From the NCBI GenBank assembly GCA_002529455.1, contig NYMS01000048.1, positions 186,001 to 250,000 on the forward strand: a DNA stretch of 64,000 bases, read 5' to 3'. Positions 1-8,848 of this stretch are shown in pieces (positions within the stretch are counted from its first letter, which is position 1; the number at the start of each line of letters is the position of its first letter). The position numbers were made by a program, and so were the translations under genes. The notes below the pieces were generated by a model that saw only the letters and a program-made list of their open reading frames with translations, ran no database searches and was not told the origin of the DNA. The stretch is from Glycomyces fuscus. GTDB lineage: Bacteria > Actinomycetota > Actinomycetes > Streptosporangiales > Streptosporangiaceae.

Positions 1-1396
<1,396 letters not shown>

Positions 1397-1434
1397 GGTT
1401 GCTTCCTCCGTCAAAGTTGAGTCGTTCGGACGTA

Positions 1435-1463
1435 ATTTTGCTTCGTCGGGTGAAGGCTGTCAA
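1435..1463 (-). promoter_or_regulatory. dnaK promoter (-35 TTGACA, -10 CAAAAT)
   Basis: On the minus strand TTGACA (1458-1463) is followed by exactly 17 bases and CAAAAT (1435-1440), a near-consensus vegetative promoter with a leader of roughly 30 bases to the dnaK start codon. Confidence 0.75.
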
Positions 1464-1467
1464 GTCA

Positions 1468-1488
1468 GTTGAGTCGACCCGACTCAAG
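1468..1488. promoter_or_regulatory. HAIR element (HspR operator) upstream of dnaK
   Basis: TTGAGT (1469-1474), seven bases, ACTCAA (1482-1487) is a perfect inverted repeat matching the actinobacterial HAIR consensus CTTGAGT-N7-ACTCAAG. It lies just upstream of the dnaK -35 box, where HspR represses in the absence of heat stress. A degenerate second copy (TTGAGT-N7-ACGTAA, 1417-1435) overlaps the likely start of transcription. Confidence 0.9.
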
Positions 1489-1855
1489 TTGCTTCCTACG
1501 CCCTGACAACGGTCGGACGAGCCGGGATGTTCCCGACCTGGGCACTCGCAGCGGCGCCGTGGGCGAACCCCGGGACAAGTCGGGGAGATCCTTGACCCGC
1601 AAGATCAGGGGGGCTCGGGGTTCCCCCGGGGTGGTTCCGGGGGCGCGGGATCGCGGGGCCCGGCGGCCCGCGGGGCCGGGGTTCCGCGCGCGGCGGCCCG
1701 GGCGCGGTCACCGGAGGGGCGCCTTCGGGTCAAGCGGAGGGAAACGCCCGTGTCGCAGCGCCGTCCGTACGGGGTCCGCGGCCGACGATGGCCCTGCCGC
1801 CGACGCGGCGGCGCCGCCCCCCCGCCGTACCCGCATCCGTGAAACGGAGACGCCC
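1489..1855. other. Intergenic region between dnaK promoter and lyase gene
   Basis: Extremely GC-rich spacer with G- and C-runs. An open frame continues upstream from the lyase, but its composition looks like GC-rich shadow, and the signal peptide begins only at 1856. No convincing promoter or RNA gene is seen. Confidence 0.5.
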
Positions 1856-2809
1856 GTGACGACCAAGGCCCTGCTCGCCTCCGCACTCGCCGCCACGGTG
1901 CTGCTGCCCGCGCCGGGCGCCGCCCCCGCGTCCGCCGAGGAGGTCCCCGTGCCGGGCGGGGAGGTCTCCGCGTCCGCCGGGGACGACTCCGCGTCCGCCG
2001 GGGGCGGCTTCTCCCCCACGTACCGGCACAACACCTTCGAGCGCCCGGCCGCGGGCAGCGCCTACACCCTCGCGGAGTGGGAGAAGGACGGGTGGTACGC
2101 CTCCAGCGCCAGGGGACTGGACGAGCGCGCGGTCATCGACGACTCGGTGCCCGCCCACGGGGGCGGGCAGTCGCTGCGCGTGCTCTACCCCGAGGGGAAG
2201 ATCGGCCCGCGGGACTCCGGCGGGCTGGCGCCGTTCCAGCTCACCCCGGCGCGCGAGTACCACCTGTCCTTCTGGGCGCGCCTCGACGAGGACTTCAGCT
2301 GGGGGACCACCTCGTTCGGCGGAAAGCTGGGGTTCGGGCTGGCCGGCGGCGCGGGGTGCTCGGGCGGGGACGTCTGCACCGGGGAGAACGGCTACAGTTC
2401 ACGCGTGGTCTGGCGCCGCGACGGCAAGGCGGAGCTGTACTACTACCACATGGACAAGAAGGGCGAGTTCGGCGACTCCGAGCCGCTGCGCGCCGACGGG
2501 GAGGTCGTCCACCTCCCCCGGGGCGAGTGGGTGCACATCGCCCAGCGGGTCCGGGTCAACACGGTCACCGACGGTCGGGCCCACCCCGACGGGGAGATCG
2601 AGGTCTTCTACAACGGCGAGCCCGCCGCGCTGGTCACCGGCCTGCGCCTGGTGACCGACGACGACCTGGTGGACAAGGCCTACCTCTCGTCCTTCTTCGG
2701 CGGCTCCACCGAGGGCTTCGCCCCGGCCCACGACAGCTACGTCTGGTACGACGACCTGAAGGTGTCCACCTCGCGGACCGACATCTGCGAACTCGGCGGC
2801 TGCGTCTGA
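1856..2809 (+). CDS. Secreted polysaccharide lyase family 14-like protein
   Basis: Predicted extracellular enzyme of 317 residues. GTG at 1856 follows a purine-rich site (ACGGAGA) and starts a Sec signal peptide with likely cleavage after the ASA near residue 27. A short Ser/Ala/Gly/Asp-rich linker follows (residues 34-52). The mature domain shows features of the PL14 (alginate/glucuronan lyase) beta-jelly-roll fold: SLRVLYP near residue 107, a GGKLGFGL-type strand, WRRDGKAELYYYH, a GEWVHIAQRVRVNT stretch, then SSFFGG and a terminal WYDDLKV strand. Cys pairs in the middle and at the very C-terminus suit an exported protein. The substrate cannot be told from sequence; the family is inferred from motif pattern. 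Monocistronic, with a hairpin immediately downstream. Confidence 0.7.
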   Translation: MTTKALLASALAATVLLPAPGAAPASAEEVPVPGGEVSASAGDDSASAGGGFSPTYRHNTFERPAAGSAYTLAEWEKDGWYASSARGLDERAVIDDSVPAHGGGQSLRVLYPEGKIGPRDSGGLAPFQLTPAREYHLSFWARLDEDFSWGTTSFGGKLGFGLAGGAGCSGGDVCTGENGYSSRVVWRRDGKAELYYYHMDKKGEFGDSEPLRADGEVVHLPRGEWVHIAQRVRVNTVTDGRAHPDGEIEVFYNGEPAALVTGLRLVTDDDLVDKAYLSSFFGGSTEGFAPAHDSYVWYDDLKVSTSRTDICELGGCV

Positions 2810-2828
2810 CCCCTGCCCCGCCCCTCCG

Positions 2829-2855
2829 GCGGGACCCCGTCCCCGGTGGTCCCGC
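2829..2855 (+). terminator. Hairpin downstream of the lyase gene
   Basis: GCGGGACC (2829-2836) pairs with GGTCCCGC (2848-2855) across an 11-base loop, 20 bases after the lyase stop. There is no U-tract, as is common in actinobacteria. Confidence 0.55.
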
Positions 2856-2957
2856 GCACCGTGCTGCCCGGGGGCGGCCCGGGGCGTCGTCCACAGCTGT
2901 GGATCCGCGGTTGTTCCACTCCCGTCCATGCCGCAACCTGGTAGTGGAGGAGGAACG

Positions 2958-3014
2958 GTGAAGTCACCGATACCCCCGTCGAGTCGCCCCGCGACCGCCG
3001 TCCGCTACATATAG
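2958..3014 (+). CDS. Possible 18-residue leader peptide / small ORF
   Basis: A GTG start (2958) stands right after a strong GGAGGAGGAA ribosome site and reads 18 codons to TAG at 3012-3014. The start is embedded in a palindrome, CGGTGA-AG-TCACCG (2956-2969). The peptide is Pro/Ser/Arg-rich with no recognisable function. It lies about 265 bases before etfD. It could be a regulatory leader or chance. Confidence 0.25.
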   Translation: MKSPIPPSSRPATAVRYI

Positions 3015-3200
3015 GACGTGCGGTGCGCCCGAGTCCCGTTCGGGCACACTCGTGCGGTCCCGTCGCACCGGCACCAGTGCCGAGGCCGGACGGCGCCGGC
3101 GCACGCGCGCCGACCGGGTTCCGCGGCCCGGTGGCCTGCGGCGACGGCGGCGGGGTGCCCGTCCCCGTCAGCGGTCGGGCATCCGGTGGCGACCGCGGCA

Positions 3201-3214
3201 TTACTCGCTAGTAA
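3201..3214. promoter_or_regulatory. Palindromic operator upstream of etfD
   Basis: TTACT-cgct-AGTAA is a perfect 5-bp inverted repeat with a 4-base spacer, 64 bases before the etfD ATG. It overlaps a TANNNT-type -10 candidate (TAACAT, 3212-3217). Its position and symmetry suggest a TetR-type repressor site. Fatty-acid-responsive control is an inference from the role of EtfD. Confidence 0.5.
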
Positions 3215-3278
3215 CATATATTTCGACCCCCGGTGTGTGGCGCACCGGAAGACGAAGCAGGATGGGAGGCCACGGACG

Positions 3279-5489
3279 ATGCTGTACCTGACACTGGGCA
3301 TCATCACCTCGGTCTTCGCCGTGGTCGCGTTCACCATGTTCGCTCTGGGTATCCGCCAGATCGTGCGAACCGTGGGTGTGGGCCGTTCGGCGGAGCCGGA
3401 GCGCAAGGGACCGTTCGGGCAGCGGCTCACCATGACGCTCATCGAGATCCTCGGGCACGGGCGGATGCTCAAGCGGCCGTGGATCGGCGTCGCCCACTGG
3501 TTCGTCATGGTCTCGTTCCCGCTGCTGGTCTTCACCGTGGTGGAGGCCCAGGGCGAGGTCTTCGACCCGCACTTCAAGCTGCCGGTCATCAACGACTGGG
3601 CCCTGTACGGCCTGGCCATCGAGTTCATCGCCGCGGCCAGCCTCATCGGCATCGTCGGCCTGACCGTCTACCGCCTGCTCAACGGGCCCAGGCGCCTGGG
3701 CCGCCAGTCCCGGTTCACCAACTCCCGGCACTGGACCGCCTACTACGTCGAGGCCTACCTGTGGGGCCTGCTGATCTCGATCTTCGTGATCCGCGGCCTC
3801 AAGTCGGCCATGGGCGACTTCCCGTTCCCGGCCTGGGCGACGCCGATCTCCACCGGCCTCGGCGCGGTCCTGCCCGGCGACCCCGCGATCGCCGAGCCGG
3901 CCATCGCCCTGGTCGCCGCGTTCAAGCTGATCATCAGCTACCTGTTCTTCGTGGTGATCGCCCGCGTGCTCACCATGGGCATCGGCTGGCACCGCTTCCT
4001 CGCGCCGGTCAACATCTACTTCAAGCGCAACGCCGACGGCTCCCCGTCCCTGGGCGCGGCCAAGCAGATGATGGACAAGTCCGGCACCAAGCCCCTCGAC
4101 TTCGAGGAGGCCGACCCCGACGAGGACCCGTTCGGCGCGGGCAAGCTGGAGGACTTCACCTGGAAGGGCCTCCTGGACTTCACCACCTGCACCGAGTGCG
4201 GGCGCTGCCAGTCCCAGTGCCCGGCCTGGAACACCGGCAAGCCGCTCTCGCCCAAGAAGGTCATCCTCGACCTCCAGCAGCACACCTACGAGAAGGCCCC
4301 GTACCTGCTCCAGGGCATCACCGAGGAGACCCTCGCCGAGAAGCCCGACGAGAGCCACGCGGGCGTGGACGTCCTCGCCCTCCTCAACCGGCCGCTGGTC
4401 GGCACCGAGGAGGAGAACGGCGTCATCCACCCCGACGAGCTGTGGGCCTGCACCAACTGCGGTGCCTGCGTCGAGCAGTGCCCGGTCGACATCGAGCACA
4501 TCGACCACATCCTCGACATGCGCCGCTACCAGGTGATGGTCGAGTCCAACTTCCCGTCCGAGGCCAACACGCTCCTGAAGAACCTGGAGAACAAGGCCAA
4601 CCCGTGGGGCATGGCCGAGGACCGGCGCATGGACTGGATCGAGGAGCTGGCCTCCCAGGAGAACCCGGTCGAGGTCCAGGTCGTCGAGGACAAGCTCCCC
4701 GAGGGCACCGAGTACCTGTTCTGGGTCGGCTGCGCCGGCGCCCTGGAGGACCGCGCCAAGAAGACCACCAAGGCCATCGCCGAGCTGCTCGACATGGCGG
4801 GCGTGAAGTTCGCCGTCCTGGGCGGCATGGAGGCCTGCACCGGCGACCCCGCGCGCCGCCTGGGCATGGAGTACGTCTTCCAGATGCTCGCCCAGCAGAA
4901 CGTGGAGACGCTGAACGAGGCCGGTGTCACCAAGATCGTGGCCAGCTGCCCGCACTGCTTCAACACCCTCGCCAACGAGTACCCGCAGCTCGGCGGCACC
5001 TACGAGGTCGTGCACCACAGCCAGCTGCTGGCCAAGCTCGTGGAGGAGGGCAGGCTCACGCCGGTCAACTCCGTGGACGAGAACATCACCTACCACGACC
5101 CGTGCTTCCTGGGACGCCACAACAAGGTGTACACGCCGCCGCGCGACATCATGGCGCAGGTTCCGGGTGTGAAGACGCAGGAGATGCACCGCCACAAGGA
5201 GCGGGGCTTCTGCTGCGGCGCCGGTGGCGCCCGCATGTGGATGGAGGAGCGGATCGGCAAGCGCATCAACACCGAGCGGGTGGACGAGGCGCTGACCACC
5301 AATCCCGACACCGTCTCCACCGCGTGCCCGTTCTGCCAGGTCATGCTCGGCGACGCGATCAACGAGAAGAAGTCGCAGGGCGAGGCGAAGGAGACGCTGG
5401 AGGTCGTGGACGTCTCCCAGCTGCTGCTGCGCTCGGTCCGGGGCGAGGCCCCCAAGGAGAAGGCCGAGGCCGCCGACGCCCAGGGCTGA
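3279..5489 (+). CDS. etfD: EtfD-type membrane Fe-S oxidoreductase (electron-transfer-flavoprotein dehydrogenase)
   Basis: 736-residue membrane iron-sulfur protein. It is predicted to pass electrons from ETF, and so from acyl-CoA dehydrogenases of beta-oxidation, to menaquinone. The N-terminal ~270 residues carry several hydrophobic segments of the nitrate-reductase-gamma/cytochrome-b type. Two 4Fe-4S ferredoxin motifs follow, CTECGRCQSQCP near residue 304 and CTNCGACVEQCP near 391. The C-terminal half has CCG-type cysteine motifs: CPHCF, YHDPCFLGRHN, GFCCGAGGARMW near 643, and ACPFC. The ATG at 3279 has GGGAGG upstream; longer in-frame extensions are shadow. The closest characterised relative by architecture is mycobacterial Rv0338c (EtfD). 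The generic alternative is a heterodisulfide-reductase-like Fe-S oxidoreductase. Monocistronic, with a strong hairpin after the stop. Confidence 0.85.
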   Translation: MLYLTLGIITSVFAVVAFTMFALGIRQIVRTVGVGRSAEPERKGPFGQRLTMTLIEILGHGRMLKRPWIGVAHWFVMVSFPLLVFTVVEAQGEVFDPHFKLPVINDWALYGLAIEFIAAASLIGIVGLTVYRLLNGPRRLGRQSRFTNSRHWTAYYVEAYLWGLLISIFVIRGLKSAMGDFPFPAWATPISTGLGAVLPGDPAIAEPAIALVAAFKLIISYLFFVVIARVLTMGIGWHRFLAPVNIYFKRNADGSPSLGAAKQMMDKSGTKPLDFEEADPDEDPFGAGKLEDFTWKGLLDFTTCTECGRCQSQCPAWNTGKPLSPKKVILDLQQHTYEKAPYLLQGITEETLAEKPDESHAGVDVLALLNRPLVGTEEENGVIHPDELWACTNCGACVEQCPVDIEHIDHILDMRRYQVMVESNFPSEANTLLKNLENKANPWGMAEDRRMDWIEELASQENPVEVQVVEDKLPEGTEYLFWVGCAGALEDRAKKTTKAIAELLDMAGVKFAVLGGMEACTGDPARRLGMEYVFQMLAQQNVETLNEAGVTKIVASCPHCFNTLANEYPQLGGTYEVVHHSQLLAKLVEEGRLTPVNSVDENITYHDPCFLGRHNKVYTPPRDIMAQVPGVKTQEMHRHKERGFCCGAGGARMWMEERIGKRINTERVDEALTTNPDTVSTACPFCQVMLGDAINEKKSQGEAKETLEVVDVSQLLLRSVRGEAPKEKAEAADAQG

Positions 5490-5520
5490 CGCGCGCGGCC
5501 CCCACGGGGGTCCGAGGTCC

Positions 5521-5570
5521 GCGCAGGGGCCGGGACGCCGACCGCAGGGTCGGTGCCCCGGCCCCTGCGC
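5521..5570. terminator. Bidirectional terminator between etfD and esterase
   Basis: A 14-bp perfect stem (5521-5534 with 5557-5570) encloses a second stem (CCGACC/GGTCGG). It lies between two convergent genes and probably serves both. Confidence 0.8.
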
Positions 5571-5644
5571 CGTTCACCGGCGGCTCCGGTCCGGGGCTCC
5601 TGCGCACCCCGGACCGGGACCGCTCATGGCGGGGCCGCGCCCGC

Positions 5645-6925
5645 TCACGACTCGGCGGCGAGGTGCTCGTCGAGGAATCCGTCCAGGCCGTGCCGGGCGA
5701 GCTGGCTGGCGAACCCTCCCCAGTTGAGGTCGAACATGTGCTCCGTCCAGGGGATCTCCAGGTGCCGGTTCGGCACCCCGGCCGCGTCGAGCCGGGCGGC
5801 GAGGCGGCGGTTGTCCTCCGGGTCCACGAACAGGTCGTGGCCGGACGTGATCAGCAGGGTGGGCGGAACCTCCGGTGAGACGTACGTGATGGGTGAGATC
5901 ATCGCGTACTCCTCGGGCAGCTCCTCCACGGAGCCGCCCATCAGGCGCTCGCTCTCCTCCAGGAGCTCCTCGCCCATCGGGGAGTTCCTCTGCCGCCAGG
6001 GCACATCGGGAGCCTCAGCGGTCCCGTCGGCCACCGCGTACCAGGCCACGACCGCGTCGACGCCGGTGTCCGGCACGTCGCAGCTCGGGGGGATCTCCCC
6101 GGCCGAGCCGTATCCGGCCAGGAGGGCGAGCAGGCCGCCCGCCGACTGGCCGGTGACGGCCACCCGGCCGGGGTCGGCCCCGTACTCCGCCGCGTGCTCG
6201 CGGGCCCAGCCGATCGCGCACTTGACGTCGGACACCGGTGCCGACCAGTCGCCGTCGGGGAAGTAGCGGTAGTCGACGTCGAACACCACGTGCCCGCTGT
6301 CGGCGAGCCACGCGTCCCAGCGCGGGAGGAGGCTCTGCGGCAGGTCCTCCGCGCCTCCGTGAACGTTCACCACGATCGGCAGCGGGACGTCTCCCTCCCG
6401 CTCTGCGGGCTCCCACACGTCCAGTTCCAGTTCCTGCGGGCCGGAGGCGCCGTCGACGTGCAGGTAGACGCGGGTCTCGGGTTCGCGGTCGGCGCTGGTG
6501 GAGAGCCCCGCGGCGTACTCGCCGAGGTCGAGCCGGGCGCTCTCCGCGCGGGCGGTGGACCAGATCGACGCGGGCGGGACGACCGCGGCGACCAGCAGGG
6601 CGCCGTTGACCGCGGCGGCCGACGCCGCGAGGCGCCGCCGCCACACCGTTCCCGTGTTCCGGGCGTGCGGAGGCCGTCCGGCGCCTTCCCGGCCGCGCGG
6701 ACGGGGCCGTCCCGCCGCGAGGAGGGCCAGGACCAGGCCGGCGGCGGCCAGGGCGGCGAACACCAGGCTGAACTCCAGTACCAGCAGCCCGTACTGCCAG
6801 GCGTTCCAGGAGGGCGGCGGCAGCAGGACGAGTGCGGCCGCGCCCGCGCCGAGAAGCGCGGTCGCGCCCGCCAGAGCGGTCGCCAGCCATCGGGCGGCCG
6901 CGGCGGCGCGGTTCCGTCGGTCCAT
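5645..6925 (-). CDS. Membrane-anchored alpha/beta-hydrolase (esterase/lipase family)
   Basis: 426-residue protein with about three hydrophobic helices in the first 120 residues, separated by a short Arg/Gly-rich loop, followed by a carboxylesterase-type domain. The domain has the oxyanion motif VNVHGGA near residue 187, the nucleophile elbow GQSAGG near 258, a late Asp in LFVDPEDN and the His in TEHMFDLN near the C-terminus, which together make a plausible Ser-Asp-His triad. The catalytic domain is probably outside the membrane. The ATG at 6923-6925 is preceded by AAAGGGGAG. It is divergently transcribed from the adjacent TetR gene, and both share tandem operators at 6952-6979, so local repression and ligand-linked induction are likely. 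The substrate is unknown. Confidence 0.8.
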   Translation of the reverse strand: MDRRNRAAAAARWLATALAGATALLGAGAAALVLLPPPSWNAWQYGLLVLEFSLVFAALAAAGLVLALLAAGRPRPRGREGAGRPPHARNTGTVWRRRLAASAAAVNGALLVAAVVPPASIWSTARAESARLDLGEYAAGLSTSADREPETRVYLHVDGASGPQELELDVWEPAEREGDVPLPIVVNVHGGAEDLPQSLLPRWDAWLADSGHVVFDVDYRYFPDGDWSAPVSDVKCAIGWAREHAAEYGADPGRVAVTGQSAGGLLALLAGYGSAGEIPPSCDVPDTGVDAVVAWYAVADGTAEAPDVPWRQRNSPMGEELLEESERLMGGSVEELPEEYAMISPITYVSPEVPPTLLITSGHDLFVDPEDNRRLAARLDAAGVPNRHLEIPWTEHMFDLNWGGFASQLARHGLDGFLDEHLAAES

Positions 6926-6951
6926 GGTCTCCCCTTTCGGGACTCTCCTTC

Positions 6952-6979
6952 GATACGATTGTATCGATACGAACGTATC
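6952..6979. promoter_or_regulatory. Two tandem TetR operators in the esterase/tetR divergent promoter
   Basis: Two abutting 14-bp inverted repeats, GATAC-gatt-GTATC (6952-6965) and GATAC-gaac-GTATC (6966-6979), fill the short divergent promoter. This is the expected layout for two TetR dimers repressing both genes. Confidence 0.75.
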
Positions 6980-7001
6980 AGAAGGGGTGGTGTGTCAGAA
7001 T

Positions 7002-7610
7002 GTGGCCGTGCCCAGGTACGTGGACAAGGACGGACGCCGCCGACAGGTGGCCGCCGCCCTGCACCGGATCGCCGCCCGAGAGGGCCTGGAGAGCGTCAGC
7101 ATCCGCACCGTGGCGGCCGAGGCCGGGCTGTCCGTCGGGGCCGTCCAGCGCGACTTCGGCACCAAGGAGGCGCTCCTGCTCTTCGCCATGCACGAGGTCG
7201 TCGACGCGGTCTCCGCGAGGCTCGCCCGGGTGCGGATCGGCCCGGGGCGGCTGTCCTTCGCCGAAGGGCTGCGGCAGGTGCTCACCGACCTGTTGCCGAC
7301 CGACGGCGAACGCCTGGCCGAGGCCCGCGTCTGGTCGGCGTTCTACGCCCGCGCGGCCGTGGACGCCGAGTTCGCGCGGGTCCTGGCCGGATTCGACGTT
7401 CGGGCCCGCGCGGCTCTGCGCGCCGCCGTCGGCTGGGCGGGCGAACAGGGGGAACTGGCTCCCGGGCAGGACCCGGACGCCCTGGTGGAACTCCTGCTGG
7501 TCCTCGTGGACGGGATCTGGCTCAGCGCCGTCCGCCAACCCCCCGGAACCCCGCTGGACGCCCAGCGCGCGGCGGTGGAGGCGGCGGTCGCGGCGATCAC
7601 GCGCGGGTAG
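7002..7610 (+). CDS. TetR-family transcriptional regulator
   Basis: About 202 residues. The N-terminal helix-turn-helix (IRTVAAEAGLSVGAVQRDF, near residues 32-50) is typical TetR. The C-terminal ligand domain resembles the BetI-like type. The start is uncertain. GTG codons occur in frame at 6987, 6990, 7002 and 7008, and the AAGGGG motif at 6982-6987 is too close for the first two and rather far for the later ones. I chose 7002 because the conserved part starts directly after it. The gene is divergent from the esterase and separated by two tandem palindromes it most likely binds, giving autoregulation plus control of the hydrolase. The effector is probably an esterase substrate or product (inference). 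Confidence 0.85.
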   Translation: MAVPRYVDKDGRRRQVAAALHRIAAREGLESVSIRTVAAEAGLSVGAVQRDFGTKEALLLFAMHEVVDAVSARLARVRIGPGRLSFAEGLRQVLTDLLPTDGERLAEARVWSAFYARAAVDAEFARVLAGFDVRARAALRAAVGWAGEQGELAPGQDPDALVELLLVLVDGIWLSAVRQPPGTPLDAQRAAVEAAVAAITRG

Positions 7611-7822
7611 GCGGCCCCCGCCGGGGCCGTCCTCGGCGCCGGCCCGGCTCGACCGGTCGGCGGCTCGCCCGCGGCGATGCACGCCCCGCGGCCGGGGGCC
7701 CAGGCGGACGCACCGGGCCGCCGGGGTGGCGCACGCCCCGCTCGGCGTCCGCGCCGACGCCTGCGCCGGAACAGGGGTCCGCGGACGCGGCCCGGAGGAG
7801 GGGGCTTCCGGAGAAGGGTTGA

Positions 7823-7841
7823 TTAGGTTAGCCTGACCTAA
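7823..7841. promoter_or_regulatory. Iron box (IdeR/DmdR1-type operator)
   Basis: TTAGGTTAGCCTGACCTAA matches the 19-bp actinobacterial iron-box consensus TTAGGTTAGGCTAACCTAA at 17 of 19 positions. It lies 26 bases before the GTG of the DUF2470 gene. Fe(II)-loaded IdeR/DmdR would repress here. Confidence 0.9.
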
Positions 7842-7867
7842 CTGTCTTCTATTCGAGGTGGTCGCCC

Positions 7868-8632
7868 GTGAACGCCCCCGTTCCCCCTCCCGCGGACCGT
7901 GCCCGCTCCACCCTGGCCCGGTGCGGCCCCGTGACCGTGGCGGCGGCCTCGGACCGGTTCGGCGGGACGGGGGACGTGTACCTGGAGGACGTCCCCCGCC
8001 ACGTGCACGCCGACGGCGCCGTGAGCCTCCTGCTGCCCGACGGTCATCCGCTCACGGCCCCCTGTTCCGAGGGGCCCGTGGTGATGGCGGAGTTCACCGA
8101 CCTGTCACCCGTGCTGATGCGCGACAGGGTGCGGGCGGTGTTGTGGGTCAGCGGTGCCGTGGAGGTGCTCGACCACGCCTCCGCCCGCGCACGCGCGGCC
8201 CGGCTGCCCGGAGCCGGATCCGACGGCCGGCTGCTGGAGATCGGCCACGGCCTGACGATGGCGGTCCTGCGGACCGCCCTGGTGGTCCAGTCCGACCACG
8301 ACGGGGCCCACGTGCTCGGCCCGGCCGAGCTGGCCGCCGCGAGCCCCGACCCGTTCTCCCTCTGGGAGGCGCCCTGGCTGCGCCACCTCGACGAGGACCA
8401 CCCGGACCTGCTCGGCGACCTGATGGCCGCCGTTCCCCGCGCTCCGCGCGGCGGTCGGCCCCGGCCGCTGGGCGTGGACCGCCTCGGGCTGCGGCTGCGG
8501 GTGGAGACCGCGCGGGGGTACCACGACGTACGCCTGCCCTTCACCCGCCCGGCGCGTACCCCCGAGGACGTCGCCGTCCAGGTGCACCGGCTGGCCGGGC
8601 ACCCCGTCCCCCAGGGCCACGACCGCGGATGA
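7868..8632 (+). CDS. DUF2470 domain protein, iron-regulated (heme-utilisation-like)
   Basis: 254-residue cytoplasmic protein. The first ~165 residues resemble the split-barrel flavin/heme-binding domain found in HugZ-like and pyridoxamine-phosphate-oxidase-like proteins. Residues ~170-250 match the DUF2470 pattern: a HPDLLGDLM helix, then GVDRLGLRLRV, a HDVRLPFTRP strand and a closing helix. Family members bind or degrade heme. A role in iron release from heme or in siderophore metabolism is inferred from the near-perfect iron box just upstream. GTG at 7868 follows GAGGTGGTCGCCC. It stands alone, with no transporter beside it. A second, poorer iron-box candidate lies 54 kb away before the siderophore transporter. 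Confidence 0.75.
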   Translation: MNAPVPPPADRARSTLARCGPVTVAAASDRFGGTGDVYLEDVPRHVHADGAVSLLLPDGHPLTAPCSEGPVVMAEFTDLSPVLMRDRVRAVLWVSGAVEVLDHASARARAARLPGAGSDGRLLEIGHGLTMAVLRTALVVQSDHDGAHVLGPAELAAASPDPFSLWEAPWLRHLDEDHPDLLGDLMAAVPRAPRGGRPRPLGVDRLGLRLRVETARGYHDVRLPFTRPARTPEDVAVQVHRLAGHPVPQGHDRG

Positions 8633-8752
8633 GCGGCCGGGCCGCCCGGCGGCCCGTGCGCCCGGCGGGGGCGGCGGCTCCCGCCGGGGCGCCGGGGCGC
8701 ACCACGGCCGCCGGATCCGCTCCCGCGTACCGGACCCCGCCTCCCGCCCGGA

Positions 8753-8801
8753 TGACATTTGTCAGTGCGCGTGCCGGTAGGTTCCACACCGGCAGCCGGT
8801 G
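8753..8801. promoter_or_regulatory. Palindromes in the ABC exporter promoter
   Basis: Two perfect palindromes lie in the 100 bases before the ABC ATPase gene: TGACA-TT-TGTCA (8753-8764) and CACCGGC-A-GCCGGTG (8787-8801). A TAGGTT -10 candidate sits between them at 8778-8783. They are plausible binding sites for the response regulator partnering the downstream kinases or another regulator. Confidence 0.45.
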
Positions 8802-8848
8802 ATAACGGTGTCTGTTCCGTGTGATCGGTTTCGCGGGAACCTGGGGAC

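Noticed and set aside
1469..1855. N-terminal extension of the PL14-like protein
   Set aside because: It starts within the HAIR operator and would bury the signal peptide; composition is Arg/Pro/Gly-rich.
3201..5195. 664-codon minus-strand frame opposite etfD
   Set aside because: Shadow of a gene with two ferredoxin motifs and CCG domains.
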